Shown: positions 1 through 7,510 of the stretch, piece by piece | Layout: every line of letters starts with the position of its first letter | Position numbering within the stretch: the stretch's first letter is position 1 | Origin: an uncultured Verrucomicrobium sp. | GTDB taxonomy: Bacteria; Verrucomicrobiota; Verrucomicrobiia; Methylacidiphilales; GAS474 | DNA: 9,713 nt | Direction: 5' to 3' | Assembly (NCBI GenBank): GCA_903889845.1 | Contig: CAISZB010000432.1 | Span: forward strand, 1-9,713 | Notes under the pieces: generated by a model | What the model saw: the letters and a program-made list of their open reading frames with translations, nothing else | The model's database searches: none | Told to the model about the DNA's origin: nothing | Translations under genes and position numbers: made by a program

Positions 1-334
1 GGCCGACGGTGAAGGCCGAGCTCGATCCCAGACCGGTCCGCGCCGGGAGGTCGGCCATCACGAAGATCTCGACCCCCGATTCGATGCCCAGGTGCTTCAG
101 GCAGCTCCGGGCGCTCGGGTGCTCGATCTCCGCGACTTCCTTCACCAGCTCCGACTTCGAGTAGCCGATATGGATGCGGTGCTCGAAGAACTGGGTAAGG
201 CGGTTGACGGTGATGTAGAGGTACTGGTCGATCGTGGTGCTCAGCACCTCGCCGCCGTGCTCCTCGTAGTAGTTCGGATAATCGGTGCCGCCGCCGAAGA
301 AGCTGATCCGCAGGGGGGTTCGGGAAATGATCAT
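1..334 (-). CDS. hddA: D-glycero-D-manno-heptose 7-phosphate kinase (GHMP family), N-terminal part
   Basis: Partial gene: the first 111 codons are present and the rest lies beyond the left edge. The protein opens with MIISRTPLRISFFGGGTDYP, the GHMP-kinase motif 1 as it appears in heptose kinases. Residues 97-107 (PARTGLGSSSA) form the glycine/serine-rich ATP-binding loop of GHMP motif 2. Full-length family members are about 340 aa. By family knowledge the enzyme phosphorylates C1 of D-glycero-D-manno-heptose 7-phosphate in the cytoplasm, giving the alpha-1,7-bisphosphate for GDP-heptose synthesis. The start ATG (334-332) lies 17 bases past the stop of the upstream reductase gene; no strong Shine-Dalgarno is visible. 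The HddC-like gene in the same operon supports heptose over related GHMP substrates such as fucose or galactose. It looks intact as far as it goes. Confidence 0.85.
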   Translation of the reverse strand, partial: MIISRTPLRISFFGGGTDYPNYYEEHGGEVLSTTIDQYLYITVNRLTQFFEHRIHIGYSKSELVKEVAEIEHPSARSCLKHLGIESGVEIFVMADLPARTGLGSSSAFTVG

Positions 335-350
335 CGTCGTCTCGGAATGG

Positions 351-1283
351 TCAGAGTTTGTCGGAGGGAAGGACCTTCTCCCGGTTGTCGAGGAACCAGC
401 CGATGGTCTTCCGCAGCCCCGCGTCGAGCGGCGTCTGCACCCAGCCGGGATGAAGCTCGCGAAGCTTCTCGATGGCGAGGCACTTCGACTTCGCCCCGAC
501 ATAGCGCGTCGTGTCGTAGCCGATCTTCGCCGGGTCGTAGCCGACTTCCTCGCAAATCAACGCCGCAAAGTGCCGGATCGGATGCTCGGCCCCGCTGCCG
601 ATATTGACCAAATCATTCTCCCGATGCTCCGCCAGGAAGAGGGCGGCCTCGACGAAGTCGTCGACCAGGACGATCTCCCGCCGCTGCGTGCCGTCCCCCC
701 ACAGGACGACCTCCTCCCCGTAGAACTTCGCCCGGAGGATCTTCCGGATCAGGTCGAAGATGAAGTGCATCTGCCGCCCGTCCGTGTGGTAGCCGGAGCC
801 GTAGAGCGTCGAGGGGACGAGCGTCAGGTAACGCATCCCGTATTGCTTGTTCAGCGCCAGGAGGCCGGAGTGGAGCATCCGCTTCGTCATCGCGTAGGTG
901 AAGAGCGACTCGATCGGCTCCCCGAGGAGGTAGTAGGGCTCCTTCAATTCCAGGTCGGGGGCATAGGCGCAGCTCGTCCCCATCGAGATCAATTTCGCCT
1001 GCGGCTGGAGACGCTGCCACCAGGAGAGGACGTTCGTGTTCATCTCCTGGTTGATGACCCACTGCTCCCCGGCGTGGGTGAGGCAGAAATCGCCCGCCTG
1101 CGTCCAGGCGGCGAGGTGCCAGACCTGGTCGTATTTCTCGGCCGCGAAGCCGTCGAGGGAACCCTGCTTCCGCAGATCGGCCTCCCGCGAGGTCGGTGCG
1201 GTCACGCGATGACCCCGCGCCTTCAGCGCCGCGATCAGGTGCTGTCCCAGGAACCCGCCCCCGCCGGTGACGAAGACGTTCAT
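351..1283 (-). CDS. GDP-L-fucose synthase-like SDR, probable GDP-4-keto-heptose C4 reductase
   Basis: Complete 310-aa extended short-chain dehydrogenase/reductase. The nucleotide-binding loop TGGGGFLG is at residues 6-13. The active site has GTSC (102-105) and Y130-x3-K134. H173 (MHFIFDLI) sits where GDP-fucose synthase has its catalytic histidine. LVPSTLYGSG (155-164) and VVLWGDGTQRRE (192-203) also match the fucose synthase (Fcl/WcaG) pattern. That family epimerises and/or reduces GDP-4-keto sugars with NADPH. In Campylobacter capsule loci, Fcl-like enzymes reduce C4 of GDP-4-keto-heptoses. I infer the same role because HddA, HddC and a C4-dehydrogenase-like SDR are in the operon. The start ATG is one base past the TGA of the methyltransferase gene, with AAGG 8 bases upstream, suggesting coupled translation. 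The protein could also epimerise C3/C5, or be a true GDP-fucose synthase, but no GDP-mannose 4,6-dehydratase is in the window. Confidence 0.8.
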   Translation of the reverse strand: MNVFVTGGGGFLGQHLIAALKARGHRVTAPTSREADLRKQGSLDGFAAEKYDQVWHLAAWTQAGDFCLTHAGEQWVINQEMNTNVLSWWQRLQPQAKLISMGTSCAYAPDLELKEPYYLLGEPIESLFTYAMTKRMLHSGLLALNKQYGMRYLTLVPSTLYGSGYHTDGRQMHFIFDLIRKILRAKFYGEEVVLWGDGTQRREIVLVDDFVEAALFLAEHRENDLVNIGSGAEHPIRHFAALICEEVGYDPAKIGYDTTRYVGAKSKCLAIEKLRELHPGWVQTPLDAGLRKTIGWFLDNREKVLPSDKL

Positions 1284-1284
1284 C

Positions 1285-2487
1285 TCAACTGCCCTCCGCT
1301 TCGACGGGGAAGAAGAACTCGATCCCCTTCGCGATCAGGTCCTGGTTCCGCGCCAGAATTTCCTTCCGGAAGTTCCAAGCCAGGACGTAGTAGACGTCGG
1401 GCTGCTCCGGGTATTCCCCCTCGATGTGGACGGGGATATGCATGCCGGGGGAGAAGAGGCCCCGGCGCAGGGTATTCTTCTCCAGCAGGACCGGCACCAG
1501 GTCGGGCCCGACGCCGAAGTAATTGAGGAGCGTGTTCCCCTTCACCGGCGCGCCCATGCCGAAGACCTTCTTCCCCTCGGCCTTCTTTTGGCGGAGGTAG
1601 GCGAGGTTCCGCTCCTTCATCGCCTCGATCCGCTGGGCGAAGGCGCGGTAATAGCCGATCGTGTTCGCCCCGGAAGCCTTCTCATCGGCCAGGGCGGCGG
1701 CGAGGCGCTCCGTGCGGGGCCGCTTCCCCGGATGGCCGACGAAGCCGATCATCGAGCCGCCGTGGATGGGCGAGAGGTAGGCGTCGAACAACTCCAGCCC
1801 ATGCCGGGTCAAGAGCTTCTCCAGGGTCTCCAGGTTGTAGTAGAGGAGATGCTCGTGGTAGATCTGGTCGAAGGCGCAGTTCTCCGCGATCCGCTTCATG
1901 TAGAGGAACTGGACGACGAAGACCCCGTCCTCGGCCAGGGCCAGCTTGATCCCCTCCGTCACGGAGTGGAGTTCCTCCAAATGGAAGAAAACCCCCGAGG
2001 CGTTGATGACCTCGTATTTCTTTCCCAGCTTTTGCGCCGTCTCCTTGTTGAAGAAGGCGTGGAGGGTGTTCAGCCCGTTCTTGTTCGCGATCTCGGCCGG
2101 CATCGTCGACGACTCGACGCCCTGGATCGCGTAGCCGAGGTCCTGGTAATGACCGATCTGAGTCCCGTCGTTCGAGCCGATGTCGAGGATCGCCTTCTCC
2201 TTCCGATCTTTGAAGAAACGATCGTCGACCTCCAGGGCGATGCCCTTGAAATGGTCGCTCAGCGTCTTCGTCATGCCGGAGAGGTAGGTGTGGTTCGCGA
2301 ACATGACCTCCTTCTTCACCGTGTAGTCGAGTTGCGCCGTCGAGCAGGCCCGGCAGAAGACGACGCGGAGGGGATAGAACGGTTCCTTCCCCACCTCGGC
2401 GGCGGTCAGGAAGTGGTTGCACCAGGGCTGGGAGCCGAGGTCGATGACCGGGACGAGGTCGGTGGAGTCGCAGACGCGGCAGATCAT
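1285..2487 (-). CDS. Sugar-nucleotide C-methyltransferase (TcaB9/TylC3-like)
   Basis: Complete 400-aa SAM-dependent methyltransferase with the three-part architecture of NDP-sugar C-3 methyltransferases. The N-terminal zinc-binding region has C3, C6, C45 and C48. The Rossmann core has SAM motif I LDIGSNDGT (101-109). YHEH at 210-213 matches the catalytic Tyr/Glu/His segment of TcaB9. HGGS is at 242-245, and the C-terminal domain carries FGMGAPVKGNTLLNYFG (309-325). Characterised relatives methylate the carbon next to the ketone of a 4-keto-sugar nucleotide, giving a branched sugar. Here the substrate would be a GDP-4-keto-heptose made by the SDR two genes upstream; this is inference. The start is fixed by the N-terminal zinc cysteines and by an ATGA overlap with the upstream nucleotidyltransferase stop (2484-2487). 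The reading frame stays open much further upstream, but that stretch is the nucleotidyltransferase gene read in another frame. Confidence 0.88.
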   Translation of the reverse strand: MICRVCDSTDLVPVIDLGSQPWCNHFLTAAEVGKEPFYPLRVVFCRACSTAQLDYTVKKEVMFANHTYLSGMTKTLSDHFKGIALEVDDRFFKDRKEKAILDIGSNDGTQIGHYQDLGYAIQGVESSTMPAEIANKNGLNTLHAFFNKETAQKLGKKYEVINASGVFFHLEELHSVTEGIKLALAEDGVFVVQFLYMKRIAENCAFDQIYHEHLLYYNLETLEKLLTRHGLELFDAYLSPIHGGSMIGFVGHPGKRPRTERLAAALADEKASGANTIGYYRAFAQRIEAMKERNLAYLRQKKAEGKKVFGMGAPVKGNTLLNYFGVGPDLVPVLLEKNTLRRGLFSPGMHIPVHIEGEYPEQPDVYYVLAWNFRKEILARNQDLIAKGIEFFFPVEAEGS

Positions 2488-3236
2488 GGGAGGAGAGATG
2501 AGGTTGGGGAAAAGAAGTCGGCGTTCGAGAGAATGAATTCCTCGGCTTGGCGAAGGGTCTCCGGCGTGCCGATGTCGAGGAAAGGCGTGCCGGTCGGAGC
2601 GGCGGCGAGACCGAGGGGCGTCCCCCGCGCCAGCAGCGAGGGAAAGACGTCGGTCTCGAAGCTCAGCGGCAGACCGGCGGGGAACGAGGCGAGGACCTCG
2701 TGGGAGAGGAGGTAGATCCCCGCGCTGATCGTCCCCGGCCCGCCCTTCTTCTCCGCGAAGCCGACGAGCCGCCCCCCCTCCCCCGCCGTCAGCGTGCCGT
2801 AGCGGGAAGCATCCTCGACGCGGAGGCCAAGGAGGGCCCCCTCGTTCCCCCGGGCGGCGGCAAAGAGCGGCGCCAACGGCGTCACCGCGAGGGAATCGCC
2901 GTTGAGCACCAGCCACCCCTCGGGAGAGAGGCCCGAAGCCTCGACGGCGTGGAGGAAGCCCCCCGCCGTGCCGAGGGGGTTCGGCTCCGCCGCGCAGGTC
3001 AGACGAAGCCCCGGCAAGGCCAGGGAACGGAAATGCGCCTCGATGGCCTCGGCCCGGTACCCGGTCGAGATCACCACCTCCCCGATCCCCTGCGCCAGCA
3101 GGGCCCGGACGACCCACTCCACGAAAGGCCGCCCCACAGCCGGGGCCATCGGCTTCGGCAGGTCGGGCAGGAGATGCCGGATGCGGGTCCCCTGCCCTCC
3201 GGCGAGGATAACGGCGGCGATCGAGGAGGGGGTCAT
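2484..3236 (-). CDS. hddC: Sugar-1-phosphate nucleotidyltransferase, HddC-like (heptose 1-phosphate guanylyltransferase)
   Basis: Complete 250-aa GT-A-like nucleotidyltransferase. The activating loop LAGGQGTR is at 11-18 with the PKP lysine at K28. NPLGTAGG (86-93) and LNGDSL (111-116, metal-binding D114) follow. ISAGIYLL (170-177) and FLDIGTPE (219-226, second metal-binding Asp at D221) complete the fold. The size and the absence of C-terminal extensions fit HddC, which joins D-glycero-alpha-D-manno-heptose 1-phosphate to GTP to make the GDP-sugar. Short mannose-1-phosphate or glucose-1-phosphate nucleotidyltransferases have similar motifs, so the substrate call rests on the HddA-like kinase and the Cj1427-like SDR in the same operon. 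The gene starts 21 bases after the SDR stop and ends in a 4-base ATGA overlap with the methyltransferase gene. Confidence 0.8.
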   Translation of the reverse strand: MTPSSIAAVILAGGQGTRIRHLLPDLPKPMAPAVGRPFVEWVVRALLAQGIGEVVISTGYRAEAIEAHFRSLALPGLRLTCAAEPNPLGTAGGFLHAVEASGLSPEGWLVLNGDSLAVTPLAPLFAAARGNEGALLGLRVEDASRYGTLTAGEGGRLVGFAEKKGGPGTISAGIYLLSHEVLASFPAGLPLSFETDVFPSLLARGTPLGLAAAPTGTPFLDIGTPETLRQAEEFILSNADFFSPTSSLLP

Positions 3237-3257
3237 GGGGAGGCGCTCCGAACGCGG

Positions 3258-4193
3258 CTACACGTTCGAGTAGATTGAATTCTTGATGATCGTATAGCCC
3301 TTGATCAGCTCGACGATGCCCCGGTCGAGGTTCCAGTCGGTCGTGTAGCCGGTCGAAAGAATCCGGGCGTTGGAGACGATGTAGTCCCGCTTGTCGGGGT
3401 CCTCGCCGATGGGGGCCTCCAGGAAGACGAAGCCGGGGATATGCTCCCGGATCTTCGCGCACAGTTCGAGCTTCGAGAGGTTCGCCTCCTCCAGGCCGAC
3501 GTTGTAGGGCTTCCCCTTCATCGCGTCGAAGTTCTTCAGGGCGTGGAGGAAGGCCTTCGCCACGTCGCGGATGTGGATGTAGTTCCGCTTGAAGTGGCCT
3601 TCGAAGATGACCACGGCGCGGTCGTTCACCGCGCGGTAGACGAAGTCATTCACGAGGAGGTCGACCCGCATCCGGGGGGCGACGCCGAAGACGGTGGCCA
3701 GGCGGAAGCTCAGCCCGTTCGGATGGGAGAGGACCGCGGCCTCGGCCTCGCACTTCGAGGTGCCGTAGAGGGAGATCGGGTTGAGGGGCGTCTCCTCGGT
3801 GCAGAACTTCCCCTTCTCCCCGACGCCGTAGCCGCTGTTCGTCGTCGGCATGATCACGGCCTGCTCCTTCGACGCCAGCTTCACGATGAGGCGGACGGCG
3901 TCGGAGTTCGTGCTCTGGGCGGCGAGCTTGTCGAGCTTGCAGAGCGGCGCGCCGACGAGGGCGGCCAGCGGGATGATCGCGTCGGCCCGGGCGACGAGGG
4001 GCTTCAGCGTCGCCTCGTCGCGGCAGTCGCCCCGGACGATCCTGAAGCCCTCGTAGTGGCAGACGTCGGTGAGGCTGTTCTGCTTCCAGAGGAAATTGTC
4101 GAGGACCGTGACCTCGTAGCCCGCCGCCAGAAGCTGGGGGACGAGGATCGAGCCGATGTAGCCGGCGCCGCCGGTGACGAGGATGCGTTTCAT
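3258..4193 (-). CDS. NAD-dependent SDR, probable GDP-heptose C4-dehydrogenase (Cj1427-like)
   Basis: Complete 311-aa extended SDR. The NAD-binding loop TGGAGYIG is at 7-14. IIPLAALVGAPLCK (73-86) follows. The active site is TTNSGYG (117-123) with Y143-x3-K147. FRLATVFGVAPRMRVDLLVN (163-182), RNYIHIRD (203-210) and IGEDPDKRDY (262-271) lie in the substrate half. From memory, these blocks match the Campylobacter jejuni Cj1427 family closely; an alignment is needed to confirm. Cj1427 oxidises C4 of GDP-D-glycero-alpha-D-manno-heptose with tightly bound NAD, then regenerates NAD by reducing 2-oxoglutarate to L-2-hydroxyglutarate. A general UDP-glucose 4-epimerase-like role is the main alternative. 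The start ATG comes 18 bases after the TAA of the GT4 gene, with no Shine-Dalgarno. Directly downstream is the HddC-like gene, which would make the substrate. Confidence 0.78.
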   Translation of the reverse strand: MKRILVTGGAGYIGSILVPQLLAAGYEVTVLDNFLWKQNSLTDVCHYEGFRIVRGDCRDEATLKPLVARADAIIPLAALVGAPLCKLDKLAAQSTNSDAVRLIVKLASKEQAVIMPTTNSGYGVGEKGKFCTEETPLNPISLYGTSKCEAEAAVLSHPNGLSFRLATVFGVAPRMRVDLLVNDFVYRAVNDRAVVIFEGHFKRNYIHIRDVAKAFLHALKNFDAMKGKPYNVGLEEANLSKLELCAKIREHIPGFVFLEAPIGEDPDKRDYIVSNARILSTGYTTDWNLDRGIVELIKGYTIIKNSIYSNV

Positions 4194-4211
4194 GGTTTGG
4201 AAAGAGGGTAG

Positions 4212-5582
4212 TTAAGACGATTTCGCCGGGGAAGGCCATTGCAGACGGCGGCGTTCGCCGAAAAGGGCGTCGGAGAGTTCCCGGTAGCTCTCCTCCCAGG
4301 TCAGGAGGGGCATCTCCGCCGAAGGGCGGGCCGTCCCCGCCGCCAACTCCTTGAGCCACGCCTCCAGGGCGGTCGCCAGGGCCTCCGGCTCGGTGCCGGA
4401 GAAATAGGAAGCGTGATTCCCGGCGACCTCCCGGAAGACGGGCAGGTCGCGCGTCAGGATCGGCAGCCGGTGCCGGGCCGCCTCGATCAGAGGGAGGCCG
4501 AAGCCCTCCCCCTCCGAGGTCATGAGGAGGCCCGAGGCCGCGCCGTAGAGCTTCAACAACATCTCGTCGGTCGCCGCCTGGAACCAGAGCAGGCGGCGGC
4601 CCGCCTCGGGATGCTTTTCCATCAGGTCCCACAGCGGCTCCATCGCCCAGCCCTTCTTGCCCACGATGACGAGGTAGGCGTCGGTCCCCTGCCGCCACAG
4701 CCGGTCGAAGGCGGCGAAGGCCTGGAGGTATCCTTTCCGGGGCTCGACCGTCCCGACCATGAGGACGACGGGAAGCTGCTTCAAATGGACGATGGCCTGG
4801 TCGAAGCCCTCCGGCACGCCGTCGGTCGGCAGACTGGAGTCGATGTCGGAGCCGAGGTGGAACCAGTCGATGCGGACCGGACCGGGCCGCTCCGGGCGGT
4901 TCCGGTTGAACCATTGGACGAGGTCGGTCGCCACGCTCTTCGAGATGCAAAGGAAGCCGTCGGCGAGCTGCGAGGCGGCCCGGAGCCAGGTGGCGTAAAG
5001 GAACTGCGTGTTCGGCAGGAACCAGTGCGGGTGGAGGAGCGGAAGGAGGTCGTAGACGACGTAGTAGATCCTCACGCCCTGCCGGGAGAGCTTGAGGCAG
5101 AGGTGGGCCATCGGCAGGCAATGGAAGATCCCGATGTCGAGCTGGACGAAGACGTCCCCCGGCCCGCCATCGACCGGTTCCTCGGCAATGCCTTCCTCCG
5201 ACCTCTTCTCCAAGCGGGCCGTGAACTTCCGGGCGTAGCGGTACGTGCCGTCGTCGCCGACGTAGACCGGCTCGGTCCGGAAGCCCTCGGGCGGCTTGCG
5301 GAGGAACTCCCCGACGAGGCCCGCGAGGACCCGCTCGATTCCGGTCTGCCGGTAACTCCGGGCCAGGCGATGGATGTCGAGGAGGAGCTGCCGGGGCTTC
5401 CCGTCGGTCGCCGGAGGAACCGTCGGAGCCGGGGTTTCCCCCCGCGCCTGCGCCAAGAGCTTCTGGAGGACGGCCTCCCGGATCTTGAGCTGGGCGTTCT
5501 CCAGCAGGGCCATCTCCAGCCGCTGCATGGCGGCCAGGACCCGGCGGGACATCTCCTCGTATTGGGCGTCGGAAACGCTCAT
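4212..5582 (-). CDS. GT4 family glycosyltransferase with N-terminal coiled-coil segment
   Basis: Complete 456-aa GT-B glycosyltransferase. Residues 1-48 are charged and heptad-like, probably a short coiled coil, followed by a Pro/Thr-rich linker (50-60). The N-lobe begins with LLLDIHRLARSYRQTGIERV (66-85), typical of the mannosyl/rhamnosyl-transferase group whose members carry a TGI-x-RV motif. The C-lobe has VGTVEPRKG (276-284), IVGKKGW (306-312) and the donor-binding E-x7-E motif (E359 and E367 within SEGEGFGLPLIEAA). No signal peptide or membrane helix is seen, so it should act at the cytoplasmic face of the membrane. GT4 enzymes of this type use GDP- or dTDP-sugars and retain the anomeric configuration. 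Transfer of the heptose made by this operon is possible but unproven. The start overlaps the upstream stop as ATGA (5579-5582), and GGAGG lies 9 bases before the ATG (5592-5596). Confidence 0.85.
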   Translation of the reverse strand: MSVSDAQYEEMSRRVLAAMQRLEMALLENAQLKIREAVLQKLLAQARGETPAPTVPPATDGKPRQLLLDIHRLARSYRQTGIERVLAGLVGEFLRKPPEGFRTEPVYVGDDGTYRYARKFTARLEKRSEEGIAEEPVDGGPGDVFVQLDIGIFHCLPMAHLCLKLSRQGVRIYYVVYDLLPLLHPHWFLPNTQFLYATWLRAASQLADGFLCISKSVATDLVQWFNRNRPERPGPVRIDWFHLGSDIDSSLPTDGVPEGFDQAIVHLKQLPVVLMVGTVEPRKGYLQAFAAFDRLWRQGTDAYLVIVGKKGWAMEPLWDLMEKHPEAGRRLLWFQAATDEMLLKLYGAASGLLMTSEGEGFGLPLIEAARHRLPILTRDLPVFREVAGNHASYFSGTEPEALATALEAWLKELAAGTARPSAEMPLLTWEESYRELSDALFGERRRLQWPSPAKSS

Positions 5583-7510
5583 GCGGCCCGCCCTCCGGGA
5601 TGCATCACTTCTTTCAGGAACGAGTCGGGATTGTGGTAGGCGAGGTAACCCTCGCGAAGCTTGAGGACGTTTTCACGGAGGACGGGATAGCTGTCCCGGA
5701 CCTTCAGGATCGCCTCGGCGAGGCTCTCCGCGCTGCCGTCGGCGCAGAGGACGCCCGCGCCCGAGTCGCCCAGCTGCCCGCTCATCCACGTCCCCTCGGT
5801 GACGACGACCGGCTTCCCGTTGGCGACGGCCTCGGTGAAGATTCCCGAGGTGCGGGAGAAGTAGGCCGTCTTCTGGTAGGGGATCAGGACGACGTCGGCG
5901 CTCGTCAGGAAGGCGTGGTAGGCCGCCTCGTCGAGGGCCCGGTCGATGAGCGTGACGTTCTCCCCGGCCTGCTCCAGCTGGCGGAAGGCGTCGAGGAAGG
6001 GCTCCATCGCCACGTGATGGCGGCTCCCGATGAAGGCCTGCAGCACGAATTCCATCGTGCCGAAATCGGGCCGCTGCGCGAGCTGCGCCAACGCCAAGGC
6101 GACGAGGGGGACGCCCTTCTCCTCCCGCGCATCGCCCATAATGATAAAGCGGAGACGTCCCTCCTTCTTCGGCGGCACCCCGGCATCCCCCTCCCCCGCC
6201 TTTCCGGTGGCGGTGTGAGGGATCGGCAGGACCTCGATGGGGAGCGAGGTCCATTGCCGGTACTCCTTCGCGAGGCCGTCGCTGTCGGTCACAAGGCGGA
6301 GGCACCGCCCCGGGGCCGCCTGCTGAAGGGCCGCCAGCGTCTGGGAAAGAAAGAGGACGTTCGAGTGGAGCCCCAAACCACCGTCCCCCGTCGACTGGTA
6401 GTAGGTGAAGCGGAGGAAGAGGACGACCTCGGGGCAGAGACCGGACGGCCACCGGTTCAAGAACCAACTCCAGGCGAGGAGTTGCCGGTGGTTGAGGGTC
6501 GGCATCAACAGCACGTCGGAAACGCCGACCCGGGGCAGCGCCTTTGCCATGTCGTTGTAGAACTCGGCATTCGCCATCGCGAAGTCGTACTGGGCGTGGC
6601 CCTCGCCCGGCGTCCCGGCCTCGGGATGGCGGAAGAGGTCGTCGAGGTAGCTCCGCTGGAAGGTGGGGACGACATCGAGCTGCGAGGAAATCTCCTCCGC
6701 GACGCCGAGCGATCCCAGTGCCAGGAACGGCACGCCCACCCACGCGGCGGCATCGGAGATCGATTTCGCGTAATTGAAGAAATGGCCGTGGATGATCTTC
6801 AGCGTCGGATCGATCAGGACCAGGCCCCGCTTCCGCTCCCGGCCCAGCGGCTTCCCGGTCAGGCGCGCCAGGACGGCTCCATAGGCGGCAGGGGCGGATA
6901 TCTCCCCTGCCACCCCGTAGCGGGCGAAGGTCTCCCTGTCGGCGGCCGACGTGAAGAAAACCGCATCGGCCAGGCGGCACCCCTCGACCTCGCTGACCAG
7001 GAGGAGCTTTTGCGCCTTGGGCTGGGCCTTCGCCCGCTCGTGATGCGTGAGGAGGAGCGGCTTGCCGTGCTTCTTGCAAAGCGGGCCGACAGCCTTCGCC
7101 CAAAACGGAAAGTCGAGCACCACGGCATCGGCCCCGGCGATGGCGCCATCGAGCATCGCCTCGAACGGAGGCTGGTCCCGGTAAACCTGGTAGCGGAGGA
7201 GGAGAATCATCTCCTCCCGGGTGAACCCCGCATAGCCCTCCTGCCGGGAAAGGCCCTCCGCAATCGCCCCGATGTTCCGCACCGGATCGGGCGGGAAAAA
7301 ATAAGTGATCCGAAGATTCTCGAAGGTGAGCGGCTCCCGATAATCGGGCAGCAAGAGATGGACCTCCGCCCCCCCATCCGTCAGGGAACGAATCAGGATC
7401 GTGAGGGCGTTCCACGCCTCGGGCGCCTCACCCAACGACCAGGGATGGAGCACCAGCACCCGCAGGGGCCTGGGAACGGACGACGGAGATGCCTCAGCCT
7501 CCATGGACAT
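5579..7510 (-). CDS. Large GT4-like glycosyltransferase with an extra N-terminal GT-B-like lobe
   Basis: Complete 643-aa protein and the first gene of the sugar block. Residues 16-56 (RVLVLHPWSLGEAPEAWNAL and on) look like the opening of a GT-B N-lobe. The stretch to about residue 220 keeps that character, but no matching C-lobe follows. Residues 225-430 look like a second N-lobe. Residues 451-640 form a glycosyltransferase C-lobe with FIIMGDAREEKG (455-466), LIPYQKTAYFSRTSGIFTEA (542-561) and GKPVVVTEG (565-573). In the usual E-x7-E pair the second Glu is E560, while the first position is S552. The lobe assignments come from pattern and length only, at moderate certainty. The acceptor and donor are unknown; membership of the heptose operon suggests surface-glycan assembly. 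ATG at 7510 is chosen, with a second in-frame ATG at 7504 equally possible. There is no Shine-Dalgarno, and the first ATG lies inside a strong inverted repeat. Confidence 0.78.
   Translation of the reverse strand: MSMEAEASPSSVPRPLRVLVLHPWSLGEAPEAWNALTILIRSLTDGGAEVHLLLPDYREPLTFENLRITYFFPPDPVRNIGAIAEGLSRQEGYAGFTREEMILLLRYQVYRDQPPFEAMLDGAIAGADAVVLDFPFWAKAVGPLCKKHGKPLLLTHHERAKAQPKAQKLLLVSEVEGCRLADAVFFTSAADRETFARYGVAGEISAPAAYGAVLARLTGKPLGRERKRGLVLIDPTLKIIHGHFFNYAKSISDAAAWVGVPFLALGSLGVAEEISSQLDVVPTFQRSYLDDLFRHPEAGTPGEGHAQYDFAMANAEFYNDMAKALPRVGVSDVLLMPTLNHRQLLAWSWFLNRWPSGLCPEVVLFLRFTYYQSTGDGGLGLHSNVLFLSQTLAALQQAAPGRCLRLVTDSDGLAKEYRQWTSLPIEVLPIPHTATGKAGEGDAGVPPKKEGRLRFIIMGDAREEKGVPLVALALAQLAQRPDFGTMEFVLQAFIGSRHHVAMEPFLDAFRQLEQAGENVTLIDRALDEAAYHAFLTSADVVLIPYQKTAYFSRTSGIFTEAVANGKPVVVTEGTWMSGQLGDSGAGVLCADGSAESLAEAILKVRDSYPVLRENVLKLREGYLAYHNPDSFLKEVMHPGGRAA

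Noticed and set aside
351..1283. Committed GDP-L-fucose pathway
   Set aside because: The reductase resembles GDP-fucose synthase, but no GDP-mannose 4,6-dehydratase is present and the surrounding genes point to heptose. A fucose role cannot be fully excluded from this window.
1267..2715. 482-codon open frame on the plus strand
   Set aside because: Antisense to the well-supported methyltransferase and nucleotidyltransferase genes, with low-complexity charged composition and no family motif.
2488..3462. N-terminal extension of the methyltransferase frame by 325 codons
   Set aside because: The extension is the nucleotidyltransferase gene read in the wrong frame. The zinc cysteines start right after the ATG at 2487.
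3646..5121. 491-codon minus-strand frame spanning the GT4 and SDR genes
   Set aside because: A shadow frame of two real genes with clear motifs in another frame; its own translation is Arg/Pro-rich.
4239..5639. 466-codon open frame on the plus strand
   Set aside because: Antisense to the 456-aa GT4 gene. The residues are repetitive Arg/Gly/Leu/Glu with no conserved domain pattern.
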